From Setomelanomma holmii (taxonomy: Eukaryota; Ascomycota; Dothideomycetes; Pleosporales; Phaeosphaeriaceae): 64,000 nt of DNA. The number at the start of each line of letters is the position of its first letter. Position 1 is the stretch's first letter. The notes beneath the pieces are model-generated. The model was given only the letters and a program-made list of their open reading frames with translations. It had not been told where the DNA came from and made no database searches. Shown in pieces: positions 33,661 to 45,051 of the stretch. Location of the stretch: NCBI GenBank assembly GCA_010015745.1, contig ML978162.1, positions 310,001 to 374,000 on the forward strand. The letters run 5' to 3'. Made by a program: the position numbers and the translations under genes.

Positions 33661-34102
33661 AAGAATTCTTAGCGCTATATCATATTAATCCAGCTGATCG
33701 ACAAATTTGATGATTGGGAACTCGCAGTTGTTGCTGAGATAAGTCATGTCGGTGTTTCTAGCGGACACGAGAGAGTTTTGACGCATATAGGATATTGCCT
33801 GTCACCGAGCTTCACCTTCGAACATCGTGTGCAGAGGCGCAGCATAGCTATATTCGGATAGTTGATCATGCACTCGCAGGCACTGGGCTTACGCGCTGTG
33901 GAACGGACTGTTGTTTGTGGTGCCAAGTTGGAACGTCCAATAGTGGGCGATCTAATGTCGTTGCCGCGCGCGTGCTGCGACGTCTCCAAAGGATGAAGGT
34001 CGACGCCACACCACCGTCTGACTAGAAGGACCACCTCCCCGCGTCATTTGAACTGGCCTTGAGTAACATTATGCAAGGTCTTGAAAACACTTACAAGCAA
34101 AT

Positions 34103-35073
34103 ATGACACATTTGGATAATATAGTCACATTGAACGCAACGGCGGCTTTCATGAAACATGACAGTGACCTGTGGGTAACCGGACGGTATGAAAGACTGTA
34201 CTTGATCAATCTTCTCGCCATTCAGCAGCGTCTCGAAATACTAGACGAAGAGGTTAGTGATTATCTGAGTTATACGGCTTGCGTAGCCGACGGAGGGGAA
34301 CGAGCAGAACCCAGGGATTCCAATCTAATCCTGTCGGAACTTCAAGACACAATCAAGGCTTATGGTAAGAACACTCATTCTACTTCCGCACTCTCTTTTA
34401 TCTTTACAAATGCTAAATAAACCACCAGGCGACGCCATCTCGTCATTAGCAATACTCAAACACGGCGAATGTCCCGATCACCACGTCGTCCAAGTGTTGA
34501 GAAGCGCGGCGCCAATCTCTTCCAATTTTCGCAAGACGCTCGAATCTGTTAAAGGCGAAACTGTAACCTCATAACTCATCTCTACTGTCATTGGACGGAG
34601 AAGTTGGTTCCACAGATACGTAGGAAAGCACCCACGTTTAAGCTTAGCATTCAAAGAGGTACGGCCATTTTTAGCACAAGACCCGACCTTGACTTGGCTA
34701 AATTGTAGCAACGCAAATAGAATAAAGAATACGAACATTTCACAAAGATGTCCGAGGCAAAAGTCAAGAATGTAGAGTTTGCGTTCGCGGCAATTTGCCT
34801 TTGCTTGGTGCAACTTCTGCCGGTCCTAGCACTGACATTAGTATCAAGCAAAGCGGCCCGACTTACCATCATCGTTTTGCTTATCGTTATGGTATCGGTA
34901 CTGAATGCCATCTTCGCCAATGCTGTACGAGCTACAAATTTCGGGGCCATTGCAGCGTATGTACACACCAAAAGCTGTCGGCATTTCATTACCAATTTGC
35001 ATGTGTCAACAAATTCTAACTTCAACGTAGATATTCTGCGATTGTTGTGGTGTTCATCAGTCAAAGCAACTGA
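34103..35073 (+). pseudogene. DUF6594-like membrane protein gene with an in-frame stop
   Basis: Four exons: 34103..34364, 34429..34658, 34721..34956 and 35031..35073, all phases consistent. Exon 1 has YERLYLINLLAIQQRLEILD; exons 3-4 give two hydrophobic helices (CLCLVQLLPVLALTLVSS, RLTIIVLLIVMVSVLNAI) and the ending AAYSAIVVVFISQSN, which is the layout of fungal DUF6594 proteins (N-terminal helical part, C-terminal membrane helices). An in-frame TAA at 34572..34574 in exon 2 interrupts a frame that stays coding on both sides. A 53-nt alternative intron skipping it breaks the later phase. Either a recent pseudogene or a truncated product ending GETVTS. Confidence 0.6.
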
Positions 35074-35379
35074 AAGGTCTATAGTGCTTGATGTGATTCT
35101 GAGCTTTTAGCAGGTCATACAGACTGAGGGTACATATTTATGCAGTATAGTGTGAATACATTTTATAGGTGCAATGGGGCATTCATGATAAGCTGCAGGC
35201 AAGCTCAGGATCACTTGTTTTACGCTTATACCTCTGGGTAAATAATTCAATCTGCACGTACAATACCTAGCAGGTACGATGTCACCGCGTAGTCCAAACT
35301 CATGACTATGGTACATGCTAGAACGAAAAAAAATCCCACTTTGAAACAGACTTATCAACCTAGTAGACCTGCTACGTAC
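35074..35379. other. short intergenic gap between convergent pseudogenes
   Basis: About 300 bp, nothing supported. Confidence 0.4.
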
Positions 35380-37206
35380 TCACACATGGCTGGACATCAC
35401 GTCAGCAGCCACAACCCAACCTTGCCTGACAAATCGATCTTTGCCTAACGGAGTTTGACGAATCAACTCCATCACAATTTGGTCTTGACCCGGTACAAGG
35501 AGCACCCGATTAGACCAGTCCGCATTTCCCAAAGTGTCGACAGAAAGGTGTGGTGGAACACAGATCTTGACCTGGTTATTGTTGAGCCAAGCGAGCTCGA
35601 GCTCTTCGGACATTGTAGACTCAGAGCGACCACAAACACTAACATATATCTTACCGTTATCTTTGCGAACAATCTTCAGCCGCTGACTGGATCCATCTCT
35701 GGTGTAAACTCCCACAAGACTCCGTTGAATGTTCAGATTCTGAGTTTTGCATTTGGCATCTTCGAGCTCCCGATTTTGCCATTTGAGCTTGGTCTGGGAC
35801 ATCGCCTCTCTGACCTTCTCTTTCACATCGCCAAATCTAGGCAATCCTTTAGGCAATTTGCCTTTGTTTTGCACGTAGAATATCTTACGCAGAATATCTT
35901 ACGCAGAATATCTTACGCAGTATGAGCCGCAAGATATGGTCTGCGACATCGACCGGTCCAGACGTGTCAGTCAAGACGACGACGGCGTATGGGTTGTTGT
36001 AAGGGTTGGGATTGAATGCCGTTGCGCAACTGCAACCGATACCAGTCCCGGCCATGTAGTAGGTTGAATGGTCCTTTCCATATCGTTTCGGAAGGACTGA
36101 GTACGTGGCGAAATCATCAGCAGGGAAAGTTCAGCCTGTTGCTCGACATGGTACTGATGTACGAAGTACTCAAATTTGTGTACAGGCCAGATGGACTGTA
36201 TTCGAGTGAGGAATTTACCTCAAGCCGTAGTTTAGTCAACTTACTCGCAACGTTCACGTCAGCGGCGGGGTGAGCATCAGCATCCTTGCCCCTCAGAGAG
36301 TCAATGATGAACTTGAAGAAGATGTCAAGGTCATGTACCGTGCTGCACGCACCAAGCGCGGCGGCCTCGGCACCAACAAATCCAGTATTATCTGTTGCTC
36401 TGCTGGCTGGGAAACCAATCGATGTTGACTTCATCCCCAGACGGTCGAATAGCGTTTCTTTCATGAAGTTTTCGAAAGTTCCATCTCATAGAGCCTCAAC
36501 AGCCAATGCAACTGCACAGTAATTGATGTTACTGTACTTCGGAGTATGCTCCATGGCCTTCATGCTCTCCCCTTTCCGAAAGAAGGGTGGTAGCACTTCA
36601 TCGAGGAGATCCGACGAGTTCATGATCAGTGTTCCATCGGGTGCTAGTAGGAGATGATTAAATGATGGCAATCCTCTATCATGCACCAAAAGATGATAGA
36701 GCGTTGGACTTTCAGGTAGGGCTCTCATCTTGTCCCTCGCAGATGTCTTTTGCAGGTTGTGGAGCAGCGAAAGAGTCTGGTCCTGTATGCCCTTGAATCT
36801 AAAGTATGGGTCCCCCTCGCGCTCGTTCGGTGCAATGTTTTCGATGGTAGTGATGACGGCTGCTGCAACAAGAAGTTTGGTGATAGAAGCGACCGGGAAT
36901 ATCTGATCTGGCTTGGAAGATACCCTGTACACTTCACGGCCGCTTTCCTCAACTTTCGCCATCGTTCTGACCTGTTGTTTGGTTCTTGTCTGCTCGCTGA
37001 GTCGCTGCCACCACGGACAGATATGCTTGCCATAATGATGCCACAAGTTCGAAGTATCTCTAATATATCGACGTCGAGTTCGTCGTCAATGATAAGGGCT
37101 TCGGCTCCGGGAACTGATCGCAGGGCATACTAGCATTTGGTATGAACAGTAAGCCTCCGTGAAGCGCCCGCAAACAGATCAGACTTACCTCGTCCTGCGT
37201 ACTCAT
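35380..37206 (-). pseudogene. broken serine hydrolase (beta-lactamase/PBP-like)
   Basis: First exon 37189..37206, intron 37130..37188. Catalytic motifs are visible: SITK (S-x-x-K) in FPVASITKLLVAAAV and Y-x-N in YSNINYCAVAL. Other family segments are MKETLFDRLGMKSTSIGFPA and the C-terminal beta domain (KIYVSVCGRSES). Breaks: a 1-nt shift near 36990, an in-frame TGA at 36486..36488, a 1-nt shift near 36122, and a shift caused by a 14-bp triplication at 35877..35918. The rest of the frame is well kept, so decay is recent. Confidence 0.75.
35877..35918. repeat. three tandem copies of a 14-bp unit
   Basis: AGAATATCTTACGC is repeated exactly three times at 35877, 35891 and 35905, inside the serine hydrolase pseudogene. 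Two extra copies add 28 bases, which shifts the frame by one. Confidence 0.95.
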
Positions 37207-37740
37207 CTTGCAAGTCTATCGTTGGAACAGCTCTAGTATGAGACGAGTCTCCTTGTGCGCGTATGCCACTGGGTGTGCGGATACTATTCAGAGACGCGAG
37301 CCTTGAGAACAGCAGTAGCAGTATCAAGGGAGGTCATAGAGTGCTATCTCAACTGAAGGATTTCGAGTGTGCCGCCTTGTCAGAGTCGTCTCTGGATGTG
37401 GAGAATGAGAGATATTTGGGGAGAAAAGGTATGAGAAGTAGTAAAGGCGTAGGAGGGAAAGGCTGCTGGAGCTGGCGCCTGTTCCTACATAGCAGACGCT
37501 AAGCAACATGGACGGGAGGCCAGGAAGTTGCCGCCAGTGTTAGAGCGCGGGGGAGTCAAGCCTCAAGGTGAATACATCAAGCAGTCCATGTGTAACCAGG
37601 GCTGCGGCCTCCCAGAAAGATGATACTCGGACGCTGTATCATGATCTGACTGAATTTCCAAGATAGCTGTCACCAAGTACGGTGCTTCATCAATAGAGAC
37701 TTACACGATCGTTCCCGGTACCACATGTTGTTTGGTCAAG
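37207..37740. other. intergenic
   Basis: Promoter side of the serine hydrolase pseudogene; no supported gene. Confidence 0.4.
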
Positions 37741-38170
37741 CTAGCTCCTAGCCGGTCTTCGAGGGACAAAGACCATGCAGACGAAAGCATCCGCCACGAT
37801 CAGTAGAGTAGCGATAAGCGTACTCGGAGTAGAAATTCGAGTATTAGAGGATTGAACACCTTCAAAGCCACTACTCTCCCGCGTCTGCAGACTCCACTGA
37901 GTGCAGGTGCAGCCGTCGATGACCGCAGTGCGCGAGCCGAAGACCTGAGGACCATCTCCTGTAAGACCAACGCGCCAAACAGCTCGATACATCATTCAAG
38001 AAGTTCCAGGTACCTCGTCACTCTTAGCGGCGACTGGAGAGATGTCTTGGGTGCTTCTCGCTGCTTCTGATAGCTCGAGCTGCCGAAAGCGTCAGCGCGA
38101 ACGACACTGCAAGCCAGTAGATCTGATAGCACATACTTCATTATTTAGCCATGTTGCCATGCGGTATGGC
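37741..38170 (-). CDS. possible small membrane protein, multi-exon
   Basis: Three pieces can be joined in phase 0 on the minus strand: a piece ending MATWLNNE, an exon starting LELSEAARSTQDISPV, and an exon starting VFGSRTAVIDGCTCTQWSLQ and ending with a hydrophobic helix (STLIATLLIVADAFVCMVFV) and PRRPARS. The first joint has a GTATGT donor, CTGAC branch and CAG acceptor; the second has GTACCT and CTCAG. The start is not found, and no family is recognised. Chance alignment of splice sites is not excluded. Confidence 0.35.
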
Positions 38171-38453
38171 CTCTTGTATATCATCAACGCGCACTTCTTC
38201 GCATACAGGACTAACTTTCCATGACAGGGGACAACTTGCTCTAGTTACGCACCAAAACATACCCGCTCGACACCACTGGCGCCCCTCCTCATAGCTCTCT
38301 ACTGCATACCCCTCTCGACGAATTGTCGCTCCCGAGCTCGATCTTCACACGAAATCATGATTGAGACGCCTGTCGAACGCCCGAAGCTGCGACGCTCACA
38401 TCGCTCGGTCCTAAAACCCTCCACTTCCTTCGACATCTTCGTAGGGATGGGCG

Positions 38454-39122
38454 ATGAAGTCATTCAACAGTCTACTGCTGAGATGGATATACATAGGTGT
38501 TGCAACACTGTCAATGTTGACATTCCTTGGAAGTTGTGCACACGACTCGGTAAGGCATATGCGCCAGGGCCGTTTATGCACGGCTCATGCAGGGCCTTAT
38601 GCACGGCTCTGGAACCCCAACATAACTGGGCTAGCAGATATGCACATAGAAGGACTTCGCATAGAGGTTGCGGAGATGTGATGGGGACATCGAATCACGA
38701 AGGAATACATCAAAGCCTGGTCAGGTCTCTGTACGTCCCGTCCCGTACGGGCTGGCAGCAAGCGTAAGCATATAACAGCAGTCCCCGCGCGCGACAAACG
38801 TGAGAGCTCAGCTACTCCAGGCACCACCAATCCGCCGTCTGCAGCAATGGCCGGTTCCGTCGCACCACGAAAACAAGGTAAAGAGATCAACAAATTCACG
38901 ACGAAGGGGAAGACATCTTTCGACGCCCACATAGCTGATCTAAAGGCAAGGCAAGGGTTAAAGAACAACCCGGGTCTGCAAACCGAACTACAAGGACAAC
39001 GTGCTACAGCATCTGCTAGCCCCAGCAAACCTAAGAGGAAGAAATCTGGCGTAAGTCATTTACTTGGGTACTGGTCTTGCAGCTTGACGGTGCTGACGAT
39101 ATATTAGTGCGTCATGTCCTAG
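38454..39122 (+). CDS. possible prenylated protein with polybasic CaaX tail
   Basis: The best part is 38847..39050 joined to 39108..39122 by a 57-nt intron (GTAAGT donor, GCTGAC branch, ATTAG acceptor). The product ends KPKRKKSGCVMS: a polybasic stretch followed by a C-a-a-X box, the signal for farnesyl or geranylgeranyl transfer and plasma-membrane attachment. The same frame is open upstream to 38682 (KEYIKAWSGL, then KRKHITAVPARDKRESSATP) and, beyond an in-frame TGA at 38679..38681, to 38454. No GTPase motifs are seen, so it is not a Ras protein. Start and 5' structure are unresolved; a mutation or an unseen intron may explain the TGA. Confidence 0.45.
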
Positions 39123-40031
39123 TCACAAACCTTGATCGTGGCCCCACATTCCAACTTCGCAGGAGGCACACACTGGCCACGTTCGCACGGTGCCATGGAA
39201 TGTTGTGGTCAAGGCTGAGAGACCAATTTGCAGAGTCACTATCGAGCCAGGAAAGCAGCAGTGAAGCAATACCGTGGCATGTTGCAGGGTGTTAGGAAAC
39301 GATGTAATATTTCGGTATCTGTCTCAACTTGCATGCGACTACATCGTCTGTGCTTCCGTGCAGTGCTTAACCCGTGTCTTGTCGTCACTCTTTAGCGGTG
39401 AATTATGCTAAGCTGATCCTGGGCACATGCATTTTGGTAGTGAACAGCTCGCACACTGCTTATATTCTTCTCTATCTGCACCACTGGCAATCACTGCATC
39501 CGGCTTATCTGCTGCGCAACTCGAGCCGTCCGAGCGACTAAGGGGGGGGGGACCGAGTTTTGCGTTCGCGACCTCATTCGTCTGAGAGTGATAAGGCACG
39601 TTGTAGCAAGGAAAGCCGAGCTTGAAGACCGATCAACACATCGTTTGGAACCATGCTTGCAAAACGCAAGCGATTTGCGGGGTGTGTAACAAGGTTGCGA
39701 ATCAGATCTTGCGAGAGTATCGGGGCGGCTGCACGAGCCGCTAACTTAGGACGCTGGCCTCGAATGTGGGGCTGGCGCCAGGGTAGAAATCACATGGCCA
39801 CAGATTCGCTGTGATATTTGCAGATATATGACTCCAGCGCGCGGTCATCTCGCCCGTTTACGATCATATCATATCACAGTGGTCTATGGCGCGCACTGCT
39901 ACTTTGCCTCTGATGGGACATGACTTCAAGACGACAGAGCCCTGATCTCAGATGTCTTCCTAGCGCACGTTGAGAATGCCAAAGCAATCATCCACCCTTC
40001 GAAAACGATGCGAAATAGTCCGGAGCTTGCA
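39123..40031. other. intergenic
   Basis: No supported gene. It contains a run of ten G at about 39542..39551, a possible assembly or sequencing weak point. Confidence 0.4.
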
Positions 40032-41928
40032 ATGAATTTCTTGTACGAGCCATTGAGACCTGCACAGACCCATATACTTCGCTTACTCCAGGGTACCAAG
40101 AGCGACACACTTGCTGGCGAGCTTGTCGTTGCGGACTTTGAGGACGACACACTAGCCCGCGATGCACTCTCGTATATGTGGGGCGATCCGACGCCTACGG
40201 ATAAGATTAAACTTCAGGGAACGCCACTACCTATCGCAAACAATCTTGCTACCGCACTTCGCTCTCTGAGATATGCCGACAAGTCACTCTTGACCTGGAT
40301 AGTTGCAATATGCATCAATCAACAAGATCTTAGCGAGCGATCCAAGCATGTGCAGCTGATGAGGCAACTATATCGTCGTGCGGCAACGGTACGAGTTTGG
40401 ATCAACGAACCAGGCATTCCAAGAAACTCAGACACGGTGCAAGCTCTGCAGAACTTCTACAATACATGCAACAACATCATCTTAACGGATGCCTTCCAAG
40501 GCTTAGGTTCCGACCCTAGCTTCTGGGGTCCGGTCGCACCCATATTCTCAAATGAATACTGGAGTCGAGCCTGGATACAGCAAGAAGTCTTGAACGCGAA
40601 CGTCATCAGTCTCCATTGTCGAGACATCGTCATTTCAAGAGAAGCAATCGTCGTTTCAAGAGACGCAATTGGAGCTTTCCAAGAAGCAACTTCAACACGG
40701 AGAACCGTAGTCTTTGGATCGTCAGTAGCGTCCGACGTAGTCTAGTCCGAGCATATTGCGCCTTTCGTTATCCACAATTCCCCAGCCGCACGAGATATTG
40801 CACTAACCAGGCTTCTGGTGTCTTTGCATACTGCTCTCGATGCAAGCTGGCGAAGTGCAAATGTTAAATGCCCGAGATTTCATATACGCCCTCATGTACC
40901 TAGTATGAGGATGGTGGAAAACCTGTGGACTATTCGAAGTCCGTGGTTGAGGTGACAATGGACGCCGCTAAATACCACGTTCAGCGAGCGCGTGACTTTC
41001 GGTTCCTTCTGATCGCTAGTCTAGACTGGGATCCAACAGAGAAGCTTTCTGAAACAGGAGAAGAATGTCTTGTGGTACCGACCTGGCTTCCTCATAATTG
41101 GTATGCGCCTGATTTCGCCCAGTCCAGTGCGCTGCTTGCAAATTTCTCCGCGACTACAAACTGTTCTCCATCTTCGATATCTATTCATGGTAGACGCCTT
41201 CGAGTTCGCGGTGTCAAAGTCGACCAAGTCGACCAACTTTTTGACTGAAGAGCTCTTCAACAAGGACTTTACACCCAAGGAGTTCTGCGCGTCCATCCTA
41301 GGACGATATCTACAAATGAACGCCGGAACCGAAATAGAAAATTTGCCAAGCGATATCTTCAAGACCCTGGTCTGGAGTACCGATCTCGACTTGCGAGAGT
41401 ATTGCAGAATGTGGCAACGCAACTTCATGGCGCCAGCTTCCGAAGCACCTCCCCCAGATATGGCTATAGACAGCGATGAAGATCTTATCATCATCTTACA
41501 TGAGGCCACTATATCAGCTCTTGCCTTACTATTCAAGCTAGCAAATGATCCAAGTCTGGCAGGTAAATCCATCAGCGCGAACGGTCGTCTGAACAGAGAG
41601 CTGCTTCGCGATGTTGATCTTCTCGTTCGTGCAGCGTTGCAACAGATCATGGCCATGCTTTACCTGGAATGTAATCTTTGTAACTAAAAATCAGAGAATC
41701 GGTAAGATGCCACGTTGCGCAATTTCAGCAGGGGACGAGGTTGGGGTCGTTCTTGGATGCTCGATACCCATCGTTGTCAAGCATTGGCTAGGCGAACACT
41801 ATTGGCACATGTGCGCTGCCGAGATTCCGAATATACAGGAACACGAAGATATTGAAAAGCTTTCCACCGATGCGCAACCAGGAGATAAAGTAGGCGAATG
41901 GACTGTCGATGACATTGAGCTAGAGTAG
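40032..41928 (+). pseudogene. broken HET-domain gene (HET copy 1)
   Basis: Start MNFLYEPLRPAQTHILRLLQ is typical of fungal HET proteins (heterokaryon incompatibility, regulated cell death). Domain motifs in order: RDALSYMWGD, WIVAICINQQD (normally W-I-D-A) and YWSRAWIQQE. The C-terminal part is present but in several frames: DGGKPVDYSKSVVEVTMDAA, then LTEELFNKDFTPKEFCASIL, then RIGKMPRCAISAGDEVGVVL and HYWHMCAAEIP. Frame changes lie within about 40690-40930, near 41219-41236 at a 9-bp tandem repeat, and near 41670-41690. A 21-bp tandem duplication is at 40626..40667. It is a paralogue of the gene at 49854. Confidence 0.8.
40626..40667. repeat. 21-bp tandem duplication in HET copy 1
   Basis: ATCGTCATTTCAAGAGAAGC... 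at 40626..40646 is followed at once by a copy with two differences at 40647..40667, giving IVISREA-IVVSRDA. It keeps the frame. Confidence 0.85.
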
Positions 41929-42193
41929 TGGCAGTGTTCAGACACGAGTATAATGACATGGTGCATTGAAACGTAATCAAGTGTATAATACTATGTTACA
42001 CCTAGCCCAAGCAAGCTCAAAGACTCATGCCTCTAGTCACTTTCCAAAGAAAACGCAAGGGTGTCATTGCGTGTAAAGACGCCAGAACACCATCAATCCA
42101 GTCGACTTTGGTTGATCAAAATCTGTCGATCGTCATCCCAACACCTCATCAGAAGCCAGAGAGGTTCGTCATCCGTTCAGCGTCCACGATTCC

Positions 42194-44601
42194 CTAGATC
42201 TCTAGCTTCGAGTAGCCCTCGGCGCCCTCGGCGATGGGCTGAGCACCTCCATCGACGCTATCGCGCTTGACACCCATGCTGTCCTCGCCTTTACCGACGC
42301 CGAACATCCTCATAGCCTCCGTCAGCTTTTCGACTGCCTCCTCTGGGCTCAAGCTGCCAGGCAGGCCTTGCCCGCCCATGTTGCTTGTGATCTTCTTCGT
42401 GGCGTCTTCAAGCGCGCGTACACGTCTTTGGAAGTTCAGCCGATCCATGAAGAGTTGTTGGCGACGACGTTGCAAGTCTCTCCGCTCGGCTGACAGCAGC
42501 TTCTCGAAGTCGTTAAAGTGGGCCAACTTGAGCTGCAACTTCTGTAATTGCAGATTGACTGTGCCAGAGACAAGGCGGGTGATGTGGCGCTCTTCGTGCG
42601 AAGCTAGCGCGGAGGAGCGGGCGGCGGAAAGGGCAAAGGGAAGGGTTGCGAGGGGGTTGGAGCTGGATGATGCGTCTTTTGTGACAAGTGCGGTGGAGTC
42701 CTCTGCCGCATCAACGTCCATTGCGTCATCGGATTCTGGCTTCACCTCGGTCGATGCTATCGCTGCCTCGCCTTCCTTCTCTTTGCCCTTCTCTGAAGGT
42801 GCAGTTGGAGCCTTGTTGATCTTGTCCTGGAGGATGCGCTTCATCTCGTTGACACTGCGACCCGACGCAACAGCTGCTTCCGTAACATTCGCTGGTGCGA
42901 GGCCGGCCAAGAAGCTGACGACACTGAGGATGGGATTGTCTGCGTGGTGGATTGGCACACGACCTTTGCTGAGGTATTCCAAATCTCGCAAGAACTTCTT
43001 CGAAGGTGCTGCAGATTCCGCTGGTGGTAGATCGGCTTCGATGTACTTGTCCTCGATCTCAAGCTGGAGGAACTTCATCACACACTGCTCGCGAGTCTTG
43101 GTCTGCACGTGGTCTGCGACGCGATTCCAGTCATCGTCAAACTCCTCTAGTCCTTCCAAGAGCAGCAGAACCTCCTCTTCTGTCCACTTCTCTTCGGTGT
43201 CGGGTACCGATGAGTACTCGGGATTTGAGATCTTGATGAAGTCGTCGGTGGACGTGCCAGAAGGGAAGTTGCCCTCGACAAAACACCTAGGGCACAAGTC
43301 GCGCTTCAATCCGCCAACGCTCTTGGTCTGACCAGGCTGCTCGGACGGCTTGGTCTCGTGGAAGTGGACGCGCGTGCATTCGACACCGCAGCTGAAGCAG
43401 TTGATCACCTTAATTGGCTCCTTTGCTGCAGCCTCCAGCTCTTTGACGTCGGCTGAGTTGCCGTTCGCTACAGTGTCACCATTCGCAGGCTTGGGTTCTG
43501 CAGACGCCTCCTTGCCATTTGCTTCATAAATATTCCGTCCGGCCAGCGATTTGGTCTCACTCTTAGCGGTGGGCTGCTGGCTCGCAGCTCGGTCGGTGCC
43601 TGCGTGCTGTTTGCCATCTGTGACCTTTGATCCAGGGCCGGGCTGGAACGGCTGCAGTCCCCGGGGTGTATCTACGGTAACGCGGAAGTGGCCGGTGAAT
43701 GGGGGACCGATGTTCGAGGGGCGCTCTTGTGGGTCAACCTGGACATGGTTAGCGACAGCAAAAGGTAGAACTGCTTGGCGCATACTTGGTAGTTGATCAA
43801 TCCCCATTGCTCAAGGAAAGCATGGACGCGCATGATCGCGCAAACATCACCCGCCAGGTTTCTGCGACAGGCTGTCACAGTGAGATACTCAGACGGATTG
43901 AGCCGGTACGTGTTGATCATGAAGTCGCGGTAGTCTCGGTACACAGCGGGCGTCTTGCTGCGATTGCGGTTGTTGAAGAATTCTGGTAATGCCTTGCGCT
44001 CGCGATAGTCAATGTAGCGCATGTCGAACCATGTCGCGTAGCTTGGGATGATGGTCGCATAGGTCTGTGTGACGAAATGTGAGCGTGCAGCAGATTGTAG
44101 ATCTGCCTTTGCCTGCGCTTCAGCATCTACGACCTCAGCGCCGTCAGCATCCTTCTCTTTCTTGGTGTCGTCGACGCCGCCCATTTCTTCGTCATCCTGA
44201 CCGTCAGCATCTTCAGCGTCTGGACGTGGGCCGTCTGGTGCATCGAGGGGGTTGTCGGATACGGGCGCTGGTGTCGCTGCTGAGGGTTCGCGAGAAGACT
44301 CCTTGATGGCAGGATCCTCCAGCATACTGGTATCTACGAAGCTGTCAAAATCCGGTCCTGGTGATGAATAGCCTTCCTCCTCGAACATCTTCATAAGGTC
44401 AGGCGCGCCTGGCGTAGGCGCATCTTCGTACTCGAAATTGTCCATATTGCTGTAACGCGATATGCGCCGCAACAGTGTACGTGATGGAAAGTGTGCGTAG
44501 CGAGCTCACATACCTTGATCGAGCGCACTGTTATCTGCAGCACCTTCCCCAAGAAGTGAGGGGTCTTGCGCAGTCGCGCTTGCCGTTGTGTCGTCGGCCA
44601 T
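42194..44601 (-). CDS. SWI3: SWI/SNF-RSC complex subunit, SWI3/RSC8 type
   Basis: Three exons, 44510..44601, 43786..44449 and 42194..43738, introns 60 and 47 nt, 766 aa. A chromatin-remodelling scaffold subunit acting in the nucleus. Domains: acidic front (31-145); SWIRM at about 155-253 (IPSYATWFDMRYIDYRERKA, VHAFLEQWGLINYQ); ZZ-type zinc finger at about 366-404 (CFSCGVEC ... LCPRC); SANT at about 434-482 (EEKWTEEEVLLLLEGLEEF, RVADHVQTKTREQCV); C-terminal coiled coil (LQLQKLQLKLAHFNDFEKLL). Exon 1 uses the GTGAGC donor because it alone keeps the frame into INMDNFEYED. Whether it serves SWI/SNF, RSC or both cannot be told. Confidence 0.93.
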
Positions 44602-45051
44602 AGCTTCGAAAGTACTCACGAACGCTTGCGGTGTATTGGGGGCTGGCAGGAGGTGCGCGCAAGGCAACGATCTACTCGTGGAGCGCAAATAATTACAGCT
44701 ACGCGATCTCAACGAGTGCGCGCAATGTCTTCGCCGTGATGAGGTGCGCAAATGAGTGTGGGGTCGTGGGAGTTGCGATGGATGAAGTCGCGTCTGAAGT
44801 TCGCGATGCTCTCGAACGCCAACCCTGAGCGAAAGTTACGGAGCGTGCACGACACGTGACCATCTCAACTGCTCCGAATGCATGCAAGGCTAGCGCCGGG
44901 TAGGCCCACCCTGTCTGCTGTCTCGTCCATACCGAGGTCGTCGTGCTCCGCGCTCGACGCCGCCCGCGTTTCTCACGACATTTCCATGCACCCTGACCCC
45001 ACCAATTTCGATCTCTCATTCTGATCTGTTTCTTTCACACTTCATTTCAAC
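44602..45051. promoter_or_regulatory. shared promoter of SWI3-like and ETF-alpha genes
   Basis: 450 bp between divergent start codons; a CT-rich stretch lies close to the ETF start. No specific site identified. Confidence 0.4.

Larger units (their letters stand above)
32540..34102. other. intergenic with HET relic and a diverged direct repeat
   Basis: No intact gene. Two blocks, about 32895..33115 and 33427..33660, resemble each other, and a HET-domain relic lies between them; both are listed separately. The remaining sequence up to the DUF6594-like gene shows nothing supported. Confidence 0.4.

Noticed and set aside
33744..34034. 96-codon minus-strand ORF with several Cys
   Set aside because: No domain and no consistent coding character.
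39542..39551. run of ten G
   Set aside because: Too short for a feature; may only reflect sequencing or assembly.
42267..43331. 354-codon plus-strand ORF
   Set aside because: Antisense to the SWI3-like exon; Ser/Ala/Arg-rich composition is a mirror of the real coding strand.
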